A stretch of DNA of 64,000 nucleotides from an uncultured bacterium (GTDB lineage: Bacteria; Bacillota; Clostridia; Oscillospirales; Ruminococcaceae): the NCBI GenBank assembly GCA_905215965.1, contig CAJMSD010000002.1:1-64000 (forward strand). The letters are read 5' to 3'. Below, in pieces: positions 52,478-61,614 of this stretch. The notes beneath the pieces are model-generated. The model had not been told where the DNA came from. It was given only the letters and a program-made list of their open reading frames with translations, and searched no databases. Position 1 is the stretch's first letter, and each line of letters begins with the position of its first letter. A program made the position numbers and the translations under genes.

Positions 52478-53602
52478 TTATAACGCAAGCAGCTCCTCTT
52501 CGGTTAGCTTTGCAAATTTATTTGAATAGGTAAAATTCCTCATCACATAGCAGCCATCGTAATACGCCACAGCCTCCCAATCCTCATACTCGCCGAGACT
52601 GTGCTTTGAACCGTCGGTAATATCATACCAGCCGTCGTACATAAACAGCTTGCCGTTAAATGATCTTCCACAAATATCAGTATCTACTCCGTCTATTGTA
52701 TAAGTTTTACCTTTATCAATAACCACGCTTGAATTTTCAGGATAATTGCTGTAAACATAAGTATCGTCGTCCATATAAGACGTCGGAGGGAGCTCACTTT
52801 CTTTCAGAGTCTTTGTAACAGGATCAAACTCAAAATTCAGAACAGTAAATAATTCACGGGAGTCTATATCCGATTCAATTTCTTCTATAGTGTGTTTTTC
52901 TTTCATAAAGCTGTATTGAATAAATATTTTCGAATCATAGTAGCCTATGATTTTAGAAGAACTTGAACTTGCCGCCCCCTCATACTGCTTGTCATCTTCA
53001 TAAATACTGCCGTAATTCGTGTATTTTCCGGTATCGAGATCTATACCGCAAATATAATATGTACCTCCTGCGCTGCCATAGAAAAAGTTGCCGTACTCGT
53101 CCGGAACAGGCTCAGGGTCATGGCCGCAAAAATACAACGTATTGTCAATTATAAAACGACCGCTATATCCGCTTTCCGGATAACAGTCATCAAAAAATAC
53201 TATATCTTCAACCTCGGAAGTTTCCATAGAAAGACGTTTCAGCTTTGATTCCATAAAAAATTCTCTGCCGTCGGGCGTTTCTCTGACATCGCCATTGTTT
53301 GAATAAAAAAAGTAAATGTAATCACCGTACATTACCGGAGTTTTTCCAACTATTTTTTCAACACAATCGCCCGATTTATGGGTACAGTTTGGCTTTGTGC
53401 AAAAAACTGTTTTCTCCAACGTTGCGAAATCAAGATACATTTTCGGTTCTGAGTTAAGAATATATCCGTCTTCATAAATATTATAACCGTAATTTATGTA
53501 CAAATGGTCAGTTTTGTTTTGATTTTTTGCTGAATTTTCTTTCTTACCGCAGCCTGTAAATAACATTAATGCCGCGGATATAAATATTAATATTTTTTTC
53601 AT
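52478..53602 (-). CDS. Lipoprotein paralogue 1 (six-Cys/beta-propeller type)
   Basis: 374 residues. Lipobox LFTGC (Cys18), then mature chain with repeated beta strands. CTKPNCTHKSGDC forms a Cys cluster shared by all three copies; FFYSNNGDVRETPDGREFFM and YLDTGKYTNYGSIYEDDKQY-like segments suggest a propeller or WD-like fold. It lacks the final two Asp of the third copy. Overlaps the spacer before the ATPase gene. Predicted to be anchored on the cell surface; role unknown. Confidence 0.75.
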   Translation of the reverse strand: MKKILIFISAALMLFTGCGKKENSAKNQNKTDHLYINYGYNIYEDGYILNSEPKMYLDFATLEKTVFCTKPNCTHKSGDCVEKIVGKTPVMYGDYIYFFYSNNGDVRETPDGREFFMESKLKRLSMETSEVEDIVFFDDCYPESGYSGRFIIDNTLYFCGHDPEPVPDEYGNFFYGSAGGTYYICGIDLDTGKYTNYGSIYEDDKQYEGAASSSSSKIIGYYDSKIFIQYSFMKEKHTIEEIESDIDSRELFTVLNFEFDPVTKTLKESELPPTSYMDDDTYVYSNYPENSSVVIDKGKTYTIDGVDTDICGRSFNGKLFMYDGWYDITDGSKHSLGEYEDWEAVAYYDGCYVMRNFTYSNKFAKLTEEELLAL

Positions 53603-53619
53603 AAAATCCCCCTTTTCTT

Positions 53620-54759
53620 TTAATCATCTAACGCAAGCAGCTCCTCTTCGGTTAGCTTTGCTGTTAATCCGCCTTTTATAAAAATATAGCTGTCATCATA
53701 ATACTCAGCTGCATCATATTCCTTATATTCTCCCATTGAATGCTCTGAAGAATCTTTCAGATCGAGCCACTTTCCTGCTGTAGGGAAAAATATTTTGCCG
53801 TTGAATTCTCTGCATTGCGATAGTCTAAAATCATTGCTGTCAAATCCAAGATCAAATTCCGATTCTTTTCCCTGATAAATCACCTTCACGTTATTGCTTT
53901 CGCTGTCCTGATAAATATAGCAGTCCTCATTCATATAATATGTAAAAGGCAGTTCGGATTCTTTCCATTTTTTCGTTTCAAAATCAAATTCTAAATTAAT
54001 ATTTTCAAACAATTCATCGGAATTTTCTCTGTTTTGAAGCGCGTCATTATCCTTTATAAATGAATATTCGATATACATCTTATCTTTATAAATACCGTTA
54101 ATATTTGCGCCGCTTGAATATGCAGCTCCGTCGTATTGCTTGTCATCATCATAAATACTGCCGTAATTTGTGTACTTGCCTGTATCGAGGTCTATACTGC
54201 AAAGGAAATGATTTCCTCCCGAAGTTCCCCAGTTATAACCGCCGTATTCGCCTTTTTCGGGATTCAGGTCGTCGGCTGTAAAATACAATTAGCTGCCGTT
54301 CAGCACATATTCGGGATAACCCTGTACAGGAGCGCAATCATGGAATTCACAAACGGTTTCTACTTCGGAGGAATCAAGCGAGGCTCTTTTAAGGCTTGAA
54401 TCTATGTAGAATTCATATCCGTCAGGCGTTTCCTCAACAGCTCCGCCGTTCGAGGTGAAAAAATAGATATACTCATTATAAAAAATCGGCACATATCTTC
54501 CTATAATTTTTGAAATACAGTTCGATGTCGTGTGAGTGCAGTTCGGGACAGCGCACAGCGGAGATTTCTCCATAGTATCCAGATCCAAAAACATTGAAGA
54601 ATCTCCTGCCCTATAGACAATGCCGTTTTCGTAAGAGCTATAAGTGCCGATATGCCGAATAACGTCATTCGCCGCGGCATTTTCGTCTTTATTGCTTTCC
54701 GCACAGCCGCCGAGAAGCACAGTTCCCGAAAGTGCAATTGCCGTAAAAAATTTTTTCAT
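53620..54759 (-). pseudogene. Lipoprotein paralogue 2, interrupted by a stop codon
   Basis: Start ATG at 54759 (GGGGAGATTTAT upstream), lipobox LLGGC, then the same Cys cluster (CAVPNCTHTTSNC). An in-frame TAA at 54289-54291 follows LNGS; the frame continues as LYFTADDLNPEKGEYGG and aligns with the same part of the other copies to the natural end LTEEELLALDD. The two halves are 156 and 222 residues. It is the most divergent copy, so decay after duplication is likely. Confidence 0.75.
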
Positions 54760-54840
54760 ATAAATCTCCCCTTTTCGGTTATTTATATATAAGTGATTTT
54801 CAAAGGCAAAAAAGACGAACTTCCCCAATAATTTTTTCTT

Positions 54841-55965
54841 TTAATCATCTAAAGCAAGCAGCTCCTCTTCGGTAAGCTTTACAAATTTATTTGTATCGCT
54901 CTTCAGCACATAGCAGTCATCATACATAGTAAGCGCCGTCCAGTTTGCGTACTCGCCGAGGCTGTGCTTTGAACCGTCTGTAATATCATACCAGCCGTCG
55001 TACATAAACAGCTTGCCGTTAAATGATCTTCCACAAATATCAGTATCTACTCCGTCTATTGTATAAGTTTTACCTTTATCAATAACCACGCTTGAATTTT
55101 CAGGATAATTGCTGTAAACATAAGTATCGTCGTCCATATAAGACGTCGGAGGGAGCTCACTTTCTTTCAGAGTCTTTGTAACAGGATCAAACTCAAAATT
55201 AAGAATGGTAAATAATTCACGGGAATCTATATCCGATTCAAGTTCTTCTATAGTGTGCTTTTCTTTCATGAAGCTGTATTCGATAATAATTCTTGAATCA
55301 TAATAGCCTTTAATTTTAGCAGAACTTGAATTTGCAGCTGCTTCATACTGCTTATCACCGTCATAAATACCGCCATAATTTGTGTATTTTCCGGTATCAA
55401 GGTCTATACTGCAAATATAATGTGTGCCACCGCCATTTCCAAAGAAAAAGTTGCCGTACTCGTCCGGAACAGGCTCAGGATCATACGCGCAGAAATACAG
55501 CGTATTATCAATTATAAAGCGCCCTTCATATCCATTTTCTGGAAGACAGTCGTCAAAAAAAACTACATCTTCAACCTCGGAAGTTTCCATAGAAAGACGT
55601 TTCAGCTTTGATTCCATAAAAAATTCCCTGCCGTCGGGCGTTTCTCTGACACTACCGTTGTTCGAATAGAAAAAATAAATATAGTCTCCATACATTACCG
55701 GAGTATCTCCGACAATTTTTTCAACACAATCGCCTGATCTATGGGTACAGTTTGGTTTTGTGCAAAATACAGTTTTTTCCATTGTTTCAAAATCTATATA
55801 CATTTTTGGGTCGGAATTAAGAATATATCCGTCATCATAAACATTATACCAATAACATACGTATAAATGGTCATTTTCGTTTTGATTTTTTACTGAATTT
55901 TCTTTTTTACCGCAGCCTGTAAATAACATTAATGCTGCGGATATAAAAATTAATATTTTTTTCAT
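54841..55965 (-). CDS. Lipoprotein paralogue 3
   Basis: 374 residues with lipobox LFTGC and the Cys cluster CTKPNCTHRSGDC. Very close to copy 1, and about 235 bases of the 3' half are nearly identical to it (54961-55195). First lipoprotein gene after the secreted protein. Ends KLTEEELLALDD. Expected at the outer face of the membrane, with the ABC transporter encoded downstream; the function is unknown. Confidence 0.75.
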   Translation of the reverse strand: MKKILIFISAALMLFTGCGKKENSVKNQNENDHLYVCYWYNVYDDGYILNSDPKMYIDFETMEKTVFCTKPNCTHRSGDCVEKIVGDTPVMYGDYIYFFYSNNGSVRETPDGREFFMESKLKRLSMETSEVEDVVFFDDCLPENGYEGRFIIDNTLYFCAYDPEPVPDEYGNFFFGNGGGTHYICSIDLDTGKYTNYGGIYDGDKQYEAAANSSSAKIKGYYDSRIIIEYSFMKEKHTIEELESDIDSRELFTILNFEFDPVTKTLKESELPPTSYMDDDTYVYSNYPENSSVVIDKGKTYTIDGVDTDICGRSFNGKLFMYDGWYDITDGSKHSLGEYANWTALTMYDDCYVLKSDTNKFVKLTEEELLALDD

Positions 55966-56013
55966 TGTTTACTCCTTTATAATTAAAGCCAATAGCTTGA
56001 ATATTTATTATGT

Positions 56014-56045
56014 CCGGCGTCACCCAAAGAAAAGAGTGACGCCGG
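56014..56045 (-). terminator. Hairpin between secreted-protein and lipoprotein genes
   Basis: CCGGCGTCAC (56014-56023) with GTGACGCCGG (56036-56045), a GC-rich 10-bp stem. The tail is AT-rich without a clean U-run, so it is probably a leaky terminator or mRNA stabiliser giving more secreted protein than lipoprotein. Confidence 0.6.
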
Positions 56046-56054
56046 AAGAAGCTC

Positions 56055-56432
56055 TTATCTGCGAACTTCCATAGTTGTGCTGCCGCTTGGTCCATTTAAA
56101 ATTTCAACAGAGTGGGAAGATGTTGCTCTTGTAAATCCGGTGCCATATCCGGTTGCAGTAGAGCTCTTAGTCCCATAATAAGTCACATTTGTATCTCCTG
56201 ATGTAATGCTTCCGCCTGCTGTGCTTGTGATCTGAGCTGTAACTCTCGTGCAATCCTGTGTGCAGCTTGTAGAAGCAGACACAGAAGTGTTTGTTACAGA
56301 CAGACTTGCAGTTGAATTCGGACTGAATGAACGAGTACCCTCTGTTGCGTTTGCGCTCATGCCGACCATACCGGCAGCCATTGTTGTTGCTGCTACCACT
56401 GCAGCTGTGAATTTTTTAAAAGATCTTTTCAT
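56055..56432 (-). CDS. Small secreted Ser/Thr-rich protein
   Basis: 125 residues from the ATG at 56432 (AAGGAGGATTTTCAA upstream). Signal peptide: basic KRSFKKF, hydrophobic AAVVAATTMAAGMVG and a site near SANA-TEG. The mature chain of about 98 residues is rich in Ser, Thr and Gly with CTQDC, which could form a disulphide. First gene of the operon. Whether it is a structural, adhesive or peptide-like product is not visible. Confidence 0.75.
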   Translation of the reverse strand: MKRSFKKFTAAVVAATTMAAGMVGMSANATEGTRSFSPNSTASLSVTNTSVSASTSCTQDCTRVTAQITSTAGGSITSGDTNVTYYGTKSSTATGYGTGFTRATSSHSVEILNGPSGSTTMEVRR

Positions 56433-56570
56433 TTGAAAATCCTCCTTATTAAAAATTTTTAAATTTATTATAAGACTGAAAAGTAAAACTGACCGCAATA
56501 CTAAATTGTATTTTTTACTCAGCCGAATAATGCTTTTTTTTAAATTTTAAAAGCTTTTTAACTTAAGATA

Positions 56571-56599
56571 ATGATAGCACACTGAAATTCATTTTTCAA
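56571..56599 (-). promoter_or_regulatory. Promoter of the secreted-protein/lipoprotein/ABC operon
   Basis: Minus-strand TTGAAA (56599-56594), 17 nt, TATCAT (56576-56571). A non-optimal -10 with activator repeats directly upstream indicates a regulated promoter. The leader is about 130 nt. Confidence 0.7.
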
Positions 56600-56605
56600 T
56601 AGATT

Positions 56606-56640
56606 TTCCTAATTTGCAACTTTTCTTCCTAATTTGCAAC
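56606..56640 (-). repeat. Tandem 15-bp direct repeat, activator-like site
   Basis: GTTGCAAATTAGGAA twice (56640-56626 and 56620-56606 on the minus strand), 20 bp apart, ending six bases before the -35. Two-turn-spaced repeats beside a -35 are the layout of response-regulator (for example LytTR-type) sites. Confidence 0.7.
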
Positions 56641-56747
56641 ATTGATAATATTATTTAATTCAATCATGTATATCAGCTTCGGTATACTCCACAACACGAT
56701 AAACTATAGTGCTAAAATCTTTTATTTAATGTCTGAAATAATTCCTG

Positions 56748-56776
56748 TTGACTAAATTTTGAAACTGGTGTATAAT
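56748..56776 (+). promoter_or_regulatory. Promoter of the GH5-dockerin gene
   Basis: TTGACT, 17 nt, TATAAT (56771-56776). The gene starts 53 bases after the -10, with AAAGGAG before its ATG. Confidence 0.8.
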
Positions 56777-56829
56777 GATTATGTATTACACGAAAATGTC
56801 CATTAAAAATTAAAGGAGATCTGAATAAA

Positions 56830-58212
56830 ATGAACATTAACAACAAAATATTAGGAGTCGTTCTTTCCGCGGCGGCGTTTATCTCGACATTCAATGCTCT
56901 GCCAAACAGTGCGGCTTCGGCTGAAACTGGAGAAATGCGCAATATCACCACCATGGAGCTTGTTCACGACATGGGACTCGGCATAAATCTCGGCAACACT
57001 ATGGAATCGTGCGGCGACTGGATCGACAAATACGGCGACGGCAGCGTTAGATCCTACGAAACAGCATGGGGAAGTCCAGTTATCACGGAAGCGATGATCG
57101 ACGGTTACGCAAACGAAGGCTTTGGAACGCTCAGGATCCCCGTTGCCTGGTCAAATCTTATGGGCGAAAATTACACCATAAGCGCGGATTATCTTAAAAG
57201 AGTGCGTCAGCTGGTGGATTGGGCGATCGAGGACGATATGTACGTCATTCTCAATATTCACTACGACGGCGGCTGGTTCTCGGGATTTTCAACCGATAAA
57301 AGCAACTGCATGACAAAATATAAACGTATCTGGGAACAGCTGACGGAAGAATTCGCGGATTACAGCGATTTTCTGGTCTTTGAATCCCTTAACGAGGAGG
57401 GCGTATGGAACGACCTGCCTCAGGCTGACGCTTACGCTATGCTGAACGAAATAAACCAGACTTTTGTGGATATAGTTCGTTCATCGGGAGGAAACAACGG
57501 CGAAAGACATCTTCTTATCGCAGGATATGCCACGGATTTCGACAAAACCTGCAGTTCGCTTTTCAAAATGCCCGACGATCCCATGAGCCGATGTGCGGTT
57601 TCGGTGCATTACTACACTCCGTCCACATTCTGTATTCTTGAAGAGGACGCAAGCTGGGGCAAAAACAGAACTACTTGGGGTACGGCAAACGACATAAAGC
57701 AGCTGAATTATTATATGAGCAAAATGAAAACCAATTTTGTGGATAAGGGTATTCCGGTAATAATCGGCGAATACGGCTGTCCGAAAAAGAACAAAGAAGC
57801 AGACTCAGTCAGACTTTTCCTTACCACAGCGGCAAAAACTGCCTACGATATGGGAATGTGCCCTGTTCTTTGGGATATAACGGGACTTCACTACGACAGA
57901 ACGACCTGCAAGATGACCGATACAAAGCTTAAACAGGCATTCTGGAGCATTCTCGGAAAAACTCCCGAATACGCTTTGGGCGACGTCGACATGGACGGAG
58001 CAGTTAATTCCTCCGACGCTTCAACCGTTCTGAGCACATACGCATTAACGTCAACAGGAGCAGTTTCTCCGCTTTCGCCGTCACAGATAACTCTCGCGGA
58101 CGTAAATTCGGACAATGCGGTCGATTCCTCCGACGCTTCGGCAATTCTTGCTTTCTATGCTTACACTTCAACAGGCGGAACGATCGATAACATTTCGGAC
58201 TATCTCGGATAA
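56830..58212 (+). CDS. Secreted GH5 endoglucanase-type enzyme with type I dockerin
   Basis: 460 residues. Signal peptide 1-31 (SAASA-ETG). GH5 fold: GINLGNTMESCGDW at the start, acid/base Glu189 (ESLNEEG) and nucleophile Glu314 (IIGEYGC). WAVPVAWS-like barrel strands are replaced here by RIPVAWSNLMG. A C-terminal dockerin follows from about residue 380 with two repeats: GDVDMDGAVNSSDASTVLS and ADVNSDNAVDSSDASAILA. It cuts beta-1,4-glucans (or related hemicellulose) and docks to a cohesin scaffold in a cellulosome. Confidence 0.93.
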   Translation: MNINNKILGVVLSAAAFISTFNALPNSAASAETGEMRNITTMELVHDMGLGINLGNTMESCGDWIDKYGDGSVRSYETAWGSPVITEAMIDGYANEGFGTLRIPVAWSNLMGENYTISADYLKRVRQLVDWAIEDDMYVILNIHYDGGWFSGFSTDKSNCMTKYKRIWEQLTEEFADYSDFLVFESLNEEGVWNDLPQADAYAMLNEINQTFVDIVRSSGGNNGERHLLIAGYATDFDKTCSSLFKMPDDPMSRCAVSVHYYTPSTFCILEEDASWGKNRTTWGTANDIKQLNYYMSKMKTNFVDKGIPVIIGEYGCPKKNKEADSVRLFLTTAAKTAYDMGMCPVLWDITGLHYDRTTCKMTDTKLKQAFWSILGKTPEYALGDVDMDGAVNSSDASTVLSTYALTSTGAVSPLSPSQITLADVNSDNAVDSSDASAILAFYAYTSTGGTIDNISDYLG

Positions 58213-58218
58213 CAAAAA

Positions 58219-58260
58219 AGCCATAACACTTTTGACTAAAAATCAAAAATGTTATGGCTA
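58219..58260. terminator. Bidirectional terminator between GH5 and the coiled-coil gene
   Basis: AGCCATAACA (58219-58228) and TGTTATGGCT (58250-58259). On the minus strand six T residues follow, so it ends the gene from 59250; on the plus strand the tail is AT-rich and weaker. Confidence 0.75.
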
Positions 58261-58347
58261 ATTATTCGCATAAATATTATACTAATTACCGTGAAATATT
58301 TTATCGCAATCCAAATACTTTTAAGCTATCCGAGCGTAATTTATATC

Positions 58348-59250
58348 TTACTCGGATAAATCTTTTATAACCGAATCAAAGACGGGATAATCGCGGTCAT
58401 AAAGCTCTTTCATGTCCGATTCCGTGCAGTACATAAGCTTTTGTGGACTTCTTATCGCAATAAACATATCGTCGGTAACACCGGAGCTGTCAATGCCTAT
58501 CTTCTCTGCAAAATCCGTATCGCTCAGCATAAACTTGCAGCCCGAGACATACTCGTTATCAGGATAATTATCGCTGAGATCGTCAAATATTTTCTCGATC
58601 TCGTTACTCTCGTCAAATTTTCTTCCTGCGATTGCAATAACAGCCTCCGCCGACTGAAATTCCACAACAAGCTTTGTGTCTGCTCCCGTAGAATAATTGG
58701 ACTGGGCGTTATCGCCTATCGGGATATAAAATATCGAAACATTGACCTCGCCGTCGCCGTTGATATCCTCGGCAAACTGACTGAAATATTCGGGAAGAAG
58801 CTCCGATTTGCCGACCTCGTCATTTTCTGCGGCAACAAGAATAACAATGTCGGGATCAACCTTTGTCGCCATATCATAAATAAGTATTCCCGCAATAACG
58901 ACTATCACCGACGCGATACCGAGCCACCACTTATTATGATAGAAAAAGTTTCCGACCCTTCCCAAAAACGTAAGCTTTTTCTCCTCTTCCTGCTTTTCGG
59001 GAATAAGCTCGCTTTCCTCTATCTGCCCCTGTTTCAGGCGGATAAGCTCCTTTTTTTCTTCAAGCAGACGGCGTTCATACGCCTCTCTTTTTTTCTTTTC
59101 CCTTTCGGCAAGCTTTTTCTTCATCTCCTCCTGAGCGGCAAGCTGCTTGTCCTGAATATCCTGAGCTGCCTGAAACACGCTCTTTGAGACGTGTATCTTA
59201 TCATCGTCATCGGCTTCCGAAACCGTATTTTTACTGTCTTTATCTTTCAT
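58348..59250 (-). CDS. Membrane-anchored coiled-coil protein
   Basis: 300 residues from the ATG at 59250 (GTGGAGGTAAA upstream). A cytosolic highly charged coiled coil (about 30-100; AAQEEMKKKLAEREKKKREA), a single membrane segment (WWLGIASVIVVIAGILIYDM), and an extracytoplasmic domain of about 160 residues (GDGEVNVSIFYIPIGDN). Resembles hypothetical proteins of Ruminococcus; function unknown. Divergent from lepA. Confidence 0.75.
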   Translation of the reverse strand: MKDKDSKNTVSEADDDDKIHVSKSVFQAAQDIQDKQLAAQEEMKKKLAEREKKKREAYERRLLEEKKELIRLKQGQIEESELIPEKQEEEKKLTFLGRVGNFFYHNKWWLGIASVIVVIAGILIYDMATKVDPDIVILVAAENDEVGKSELLPEYFSQFAEDINGDGEVNVSIFYIPIGDNAQSNYSTGADTKLVVEFQSAEAVIAIAGRKFDESNEIEKIFDDLSDNYPDNEYVSGCKFMLSDTDFAEKIGIDSSGVTDDMFIAIRSPQKLMYCTESDMKELYDRDYPVFDSVIKDLSE

Positions 59251-59461
59251 TTTACCTCCACGCGGACACAAAAAATCTATTTTATCCGCCGCACCGAACC
59301 AATTGCCTATAAGCATAATTATATATCATATTTCCCTCTTAGTCAAGATTTTATCTGTGATAATCTCATGATATTCTTCCGAAAGCTCTTTACAAATCAG
59401 TAGAAATTTGCTATACTTAAAATGATATTTTGTGCTCTGCACAAGGAAATGAGGTATCGCT

Positions 59462-61264
59462 TTGGCTAATAAGAACATCAGAAATTTCTGCATTATTGCG
59501 CATATAGATCACGGTAAATCAACTCTTGCCGACAGAATACTTGAAAAGACCGAGACCGTTGCCGTCCGTGATATGGAGGAGCAGCTCCTCGATAATATGG
59601 ATATAGAGCGTGAGCGCGGAATTACGATAAAGGCTCGTGCAGTCCGCCTGAAATATACGGCTCAGGACGGCGAGGATTATATCTTCAACCTTATCGACAC
59701 TCCCGGACACGTCGACTTCAACTATGAGGTCTCGCGTTCTCTTGCCGCCTGCGAGGGGGCAATACTCGTTGTCGATGCGTCTCAGGGAATCGAAGCTCAG
59801 ACGCTTGCCAACACCTATCTCGCCATCGAGCATGATCTTGAAGTCGTGCCCGTAGTCAACAAGATCGATCTTCCGTCTGCCGATCCCGAAAGAGTCTGCA
59901 ATGAAATCGAAAACGTTATAGGAATTCCTGCCATGGACGCTCCGAGGATATCCGCGAAAACAGGCATAAACATTGAAGCCGTGCTCGAAAAAATAGTTAC
60001 GGATATCCCTGCGCCGCAGGGCGACCCGAACAAGCCCCTCAAAGCTCTTATATTCGACTGCTATTACGATTCCTACAAGGGCGTTATTATATATGTACGC
60101 ATTAAGGAGGGAACAGTCAAGACCGGCGACAATATCCGTCTTATGGCTACGGGAGCAGTTTTCACCGTCGTTGAAGCCGGCTGCATGGACGCCGATTCGC
60201 TTGTAAATAACGGACGGCTTGAAGCGGGAGAGGTCGGTTATATTTCCGCTTCGATCAAAAGCATCGGAGATACTCAGGTCGGCGATACAGTTACAAACGA
60301 CGATTATCCCTGCGACGAGCCTCTTCCCGGATACCGAACGGTAAATCCTATGGTTTTCTCCGGAATCTATCCTGCCGACGGCGCAAAGTACGGCGACCTG
60401 CGCGACGCTCTTGAAAAGCTTCAGCTTAACGACGCTTCCCTTTCATTCGAGCCTGAAACGTCTATCGCGCTCGGCTTCGGATTCCGCTGCGGATTTCTCG
60501 GTCTCCTCCACATGGAAATAATCCAGGAACGTCTTGAACGCGAATATAATCTTGACCTTGTTACAACGGCTCCTTCAGTTATCTATAAGGTAACGCTTAC
60601 GAGCGGAGAGGTCAAGTATATCGATAATCCGACAAATTATCCCGACCCTGCGCTTATTCAAACCGCCGAAGAGCCTATGGTAAAGGCGGATATACTCGCT
60701 CCGTCCGAGTTTGTTGGAAATATTATGGAGCTTTGTCAGGACAGACGGGGAATTTTCAAGGATATGCAGTATCTCGACGATACACGCGTAAATCTTCACT
60801 ACGAGCTTCCTCTCAACGAAATAGTATACGATTTCTTCGACGTTCTTAAATCCAGAACAAAGGGCTATGCTTCCTTTGATTACGAAATGCTCGGATATAC
60901 GCCGTCAAAGCTTGTCAAGCTCGATATTCTCCTTAACGGCGAGGTAGTTGACGCTCTTTCGTTTATTATCCATACCGATAAGGCATACAACAGAGCGCGT
61001 AAAATAGCCGAAAAGCTTAAAGAAAATATTCCGCGTCAGCTCTTTGAAGTGCCGATACAGGCGGCGATCGGCGGAAAAATAATCGCCCGTGAGACCGTTA
61101 AGGCTATGCGAAAGGACGTTCTTGCAAAATGCTACGGCGGCGATATTACACGTAAAAAGAAGCTCCTTGAAAAGCAGAAAGAGGGCAAAAAGCGCATGCG
61201 TCAGCTCGGAACGGTAGAAGTTCCGCAGGAAGCGTTCATGAGCGTTCTTAAGCTCGACAGCTGA
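59462..61264 (+). CDS. lepA: Elongation factor 4 (LepA)
   Basis: 600 residues, usual length. TTG start at 59462 after AAGGAAATGAGG. G1 is AHIDHGKST, then ERGITIKARAV, DTPGHVDF and NKIDLP; the LepA-specific C-terminus with GGKIIARETVKAMRKDVLAK and DITRKKKLLEKQKEGKKRM is complete. A ribosomal GTPase that back-translocates stalled ribosomes. Confidence 0.97.
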   Translation: MANKNIRNFCIIAHIDHGKSTLADRILEKTETVAVRDMEEQLLDNMDIERERGITIKARAVRLKYTAQDGEDYIFNLIDTPGHVDFNYEVSRSLAACEGAILVVDASQGIEAQTLANTYLAIEHDLEVVPVVNKIDLPSADPERVCNEIENVIGIPAMDAPRISAKTGINIEAVLEKIVTDIPAPQGDPNKPLKALIFDCYYDSYKGVIIYVRIKEGTVKTGDNIRLMATGAVFTVVEAGCMDADSLVNNGRLEAGEVGYISASIKSIGDTQVGDTVTNDDYPCDEPLPGYRTVNPMVFSGIYPADGAKYGDLRDALEKLQLNDASLSFEPETSIALGFGFRCGFLGLLHMEIIQERLEREYNLDLVTTAPSVIYKVTLTSGEVKYIDNPTNYPDPALIQTAEEPMVKADILAPSEFVGNIMELCQDRRGIFKDMQYLDDTRVNLHYELPLNEIVYDFFDVLKSRTKGYASFDYEMLGYTPSKLVKLDILLNGEVVDALSFIIHTDKAYNRARKIAEKLKENIPRQLFEVPIQAAIGGKIIARETVKAMRKDVLAKCYGGDITRKKKLLEKQKEGKKRMRQLGTVEVPQEAFMSVLKLDS

Positions 61265-61302
61265 TTAAATCAATATAACTTGTAAGAAAGGTATGATATA
61301 TT

Positions 61303-61614
61303 ATGAGTATTTACACCTGTCCGCACTGCGGCGAAAAGAGCTTTAATCCGCTTACAAAGGCTTTGGCAGGTCAGCTCAATTCAAACGGCAGACCTTGTCC
61401 GAAATGCGGAAAAAAATGCGTAAACGGCAAGGGCGCGACTATTTTCAACGCCATATACTGTCTGCTTGCCTTTGCGCTGATCGTAGTCATTTTCCTGTAT
61501 GCGATACCTAACGAGATCTTCTATGTGCTGGGTCTCATACTTTCAATGATAATCGTTCCGCGGCTTGTCAATGCGTTTTTCTTCAGGCTTACAGAAGCTA
61601 TAAGGCATGGCTGA
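61303..61614 (+). CDS. Small zinc-ribbon membrane protein
   Basis: 103 residues. N-terminal CPHCGEKSFN and CPKCGKKC form a zinc ribbon. Two hydrophobic segments follow, about 47-70 (YCLLAFALIVVIFLYAIP) and 75-95 (IFYVLGLILSMIIVPRLV). AAGAAAGG precedes the ATG. It lies between lepA and hemW, whose start overlaps its end by 8 bases. Unknown function. Confidence 0.8.
   Translation: MSIYTCPHCGEKSFNPLTKALAGQLNSNGRPCPKCGKKCVNGKGATIFNAIYCLLAFALIVVIFLYAIPNEIFYVLGLILSMIIVPRLVNAFFFRLTEAIRHG

Noticed and set aside
58441..59187. Plus-strand ORF of 248 codons opposite the coiled-coil membrane protein
   Set aside because: The minus strand has a good ribosome site, coiled coil and membrane segment; the plus frame is a shadow of its charged repeats.
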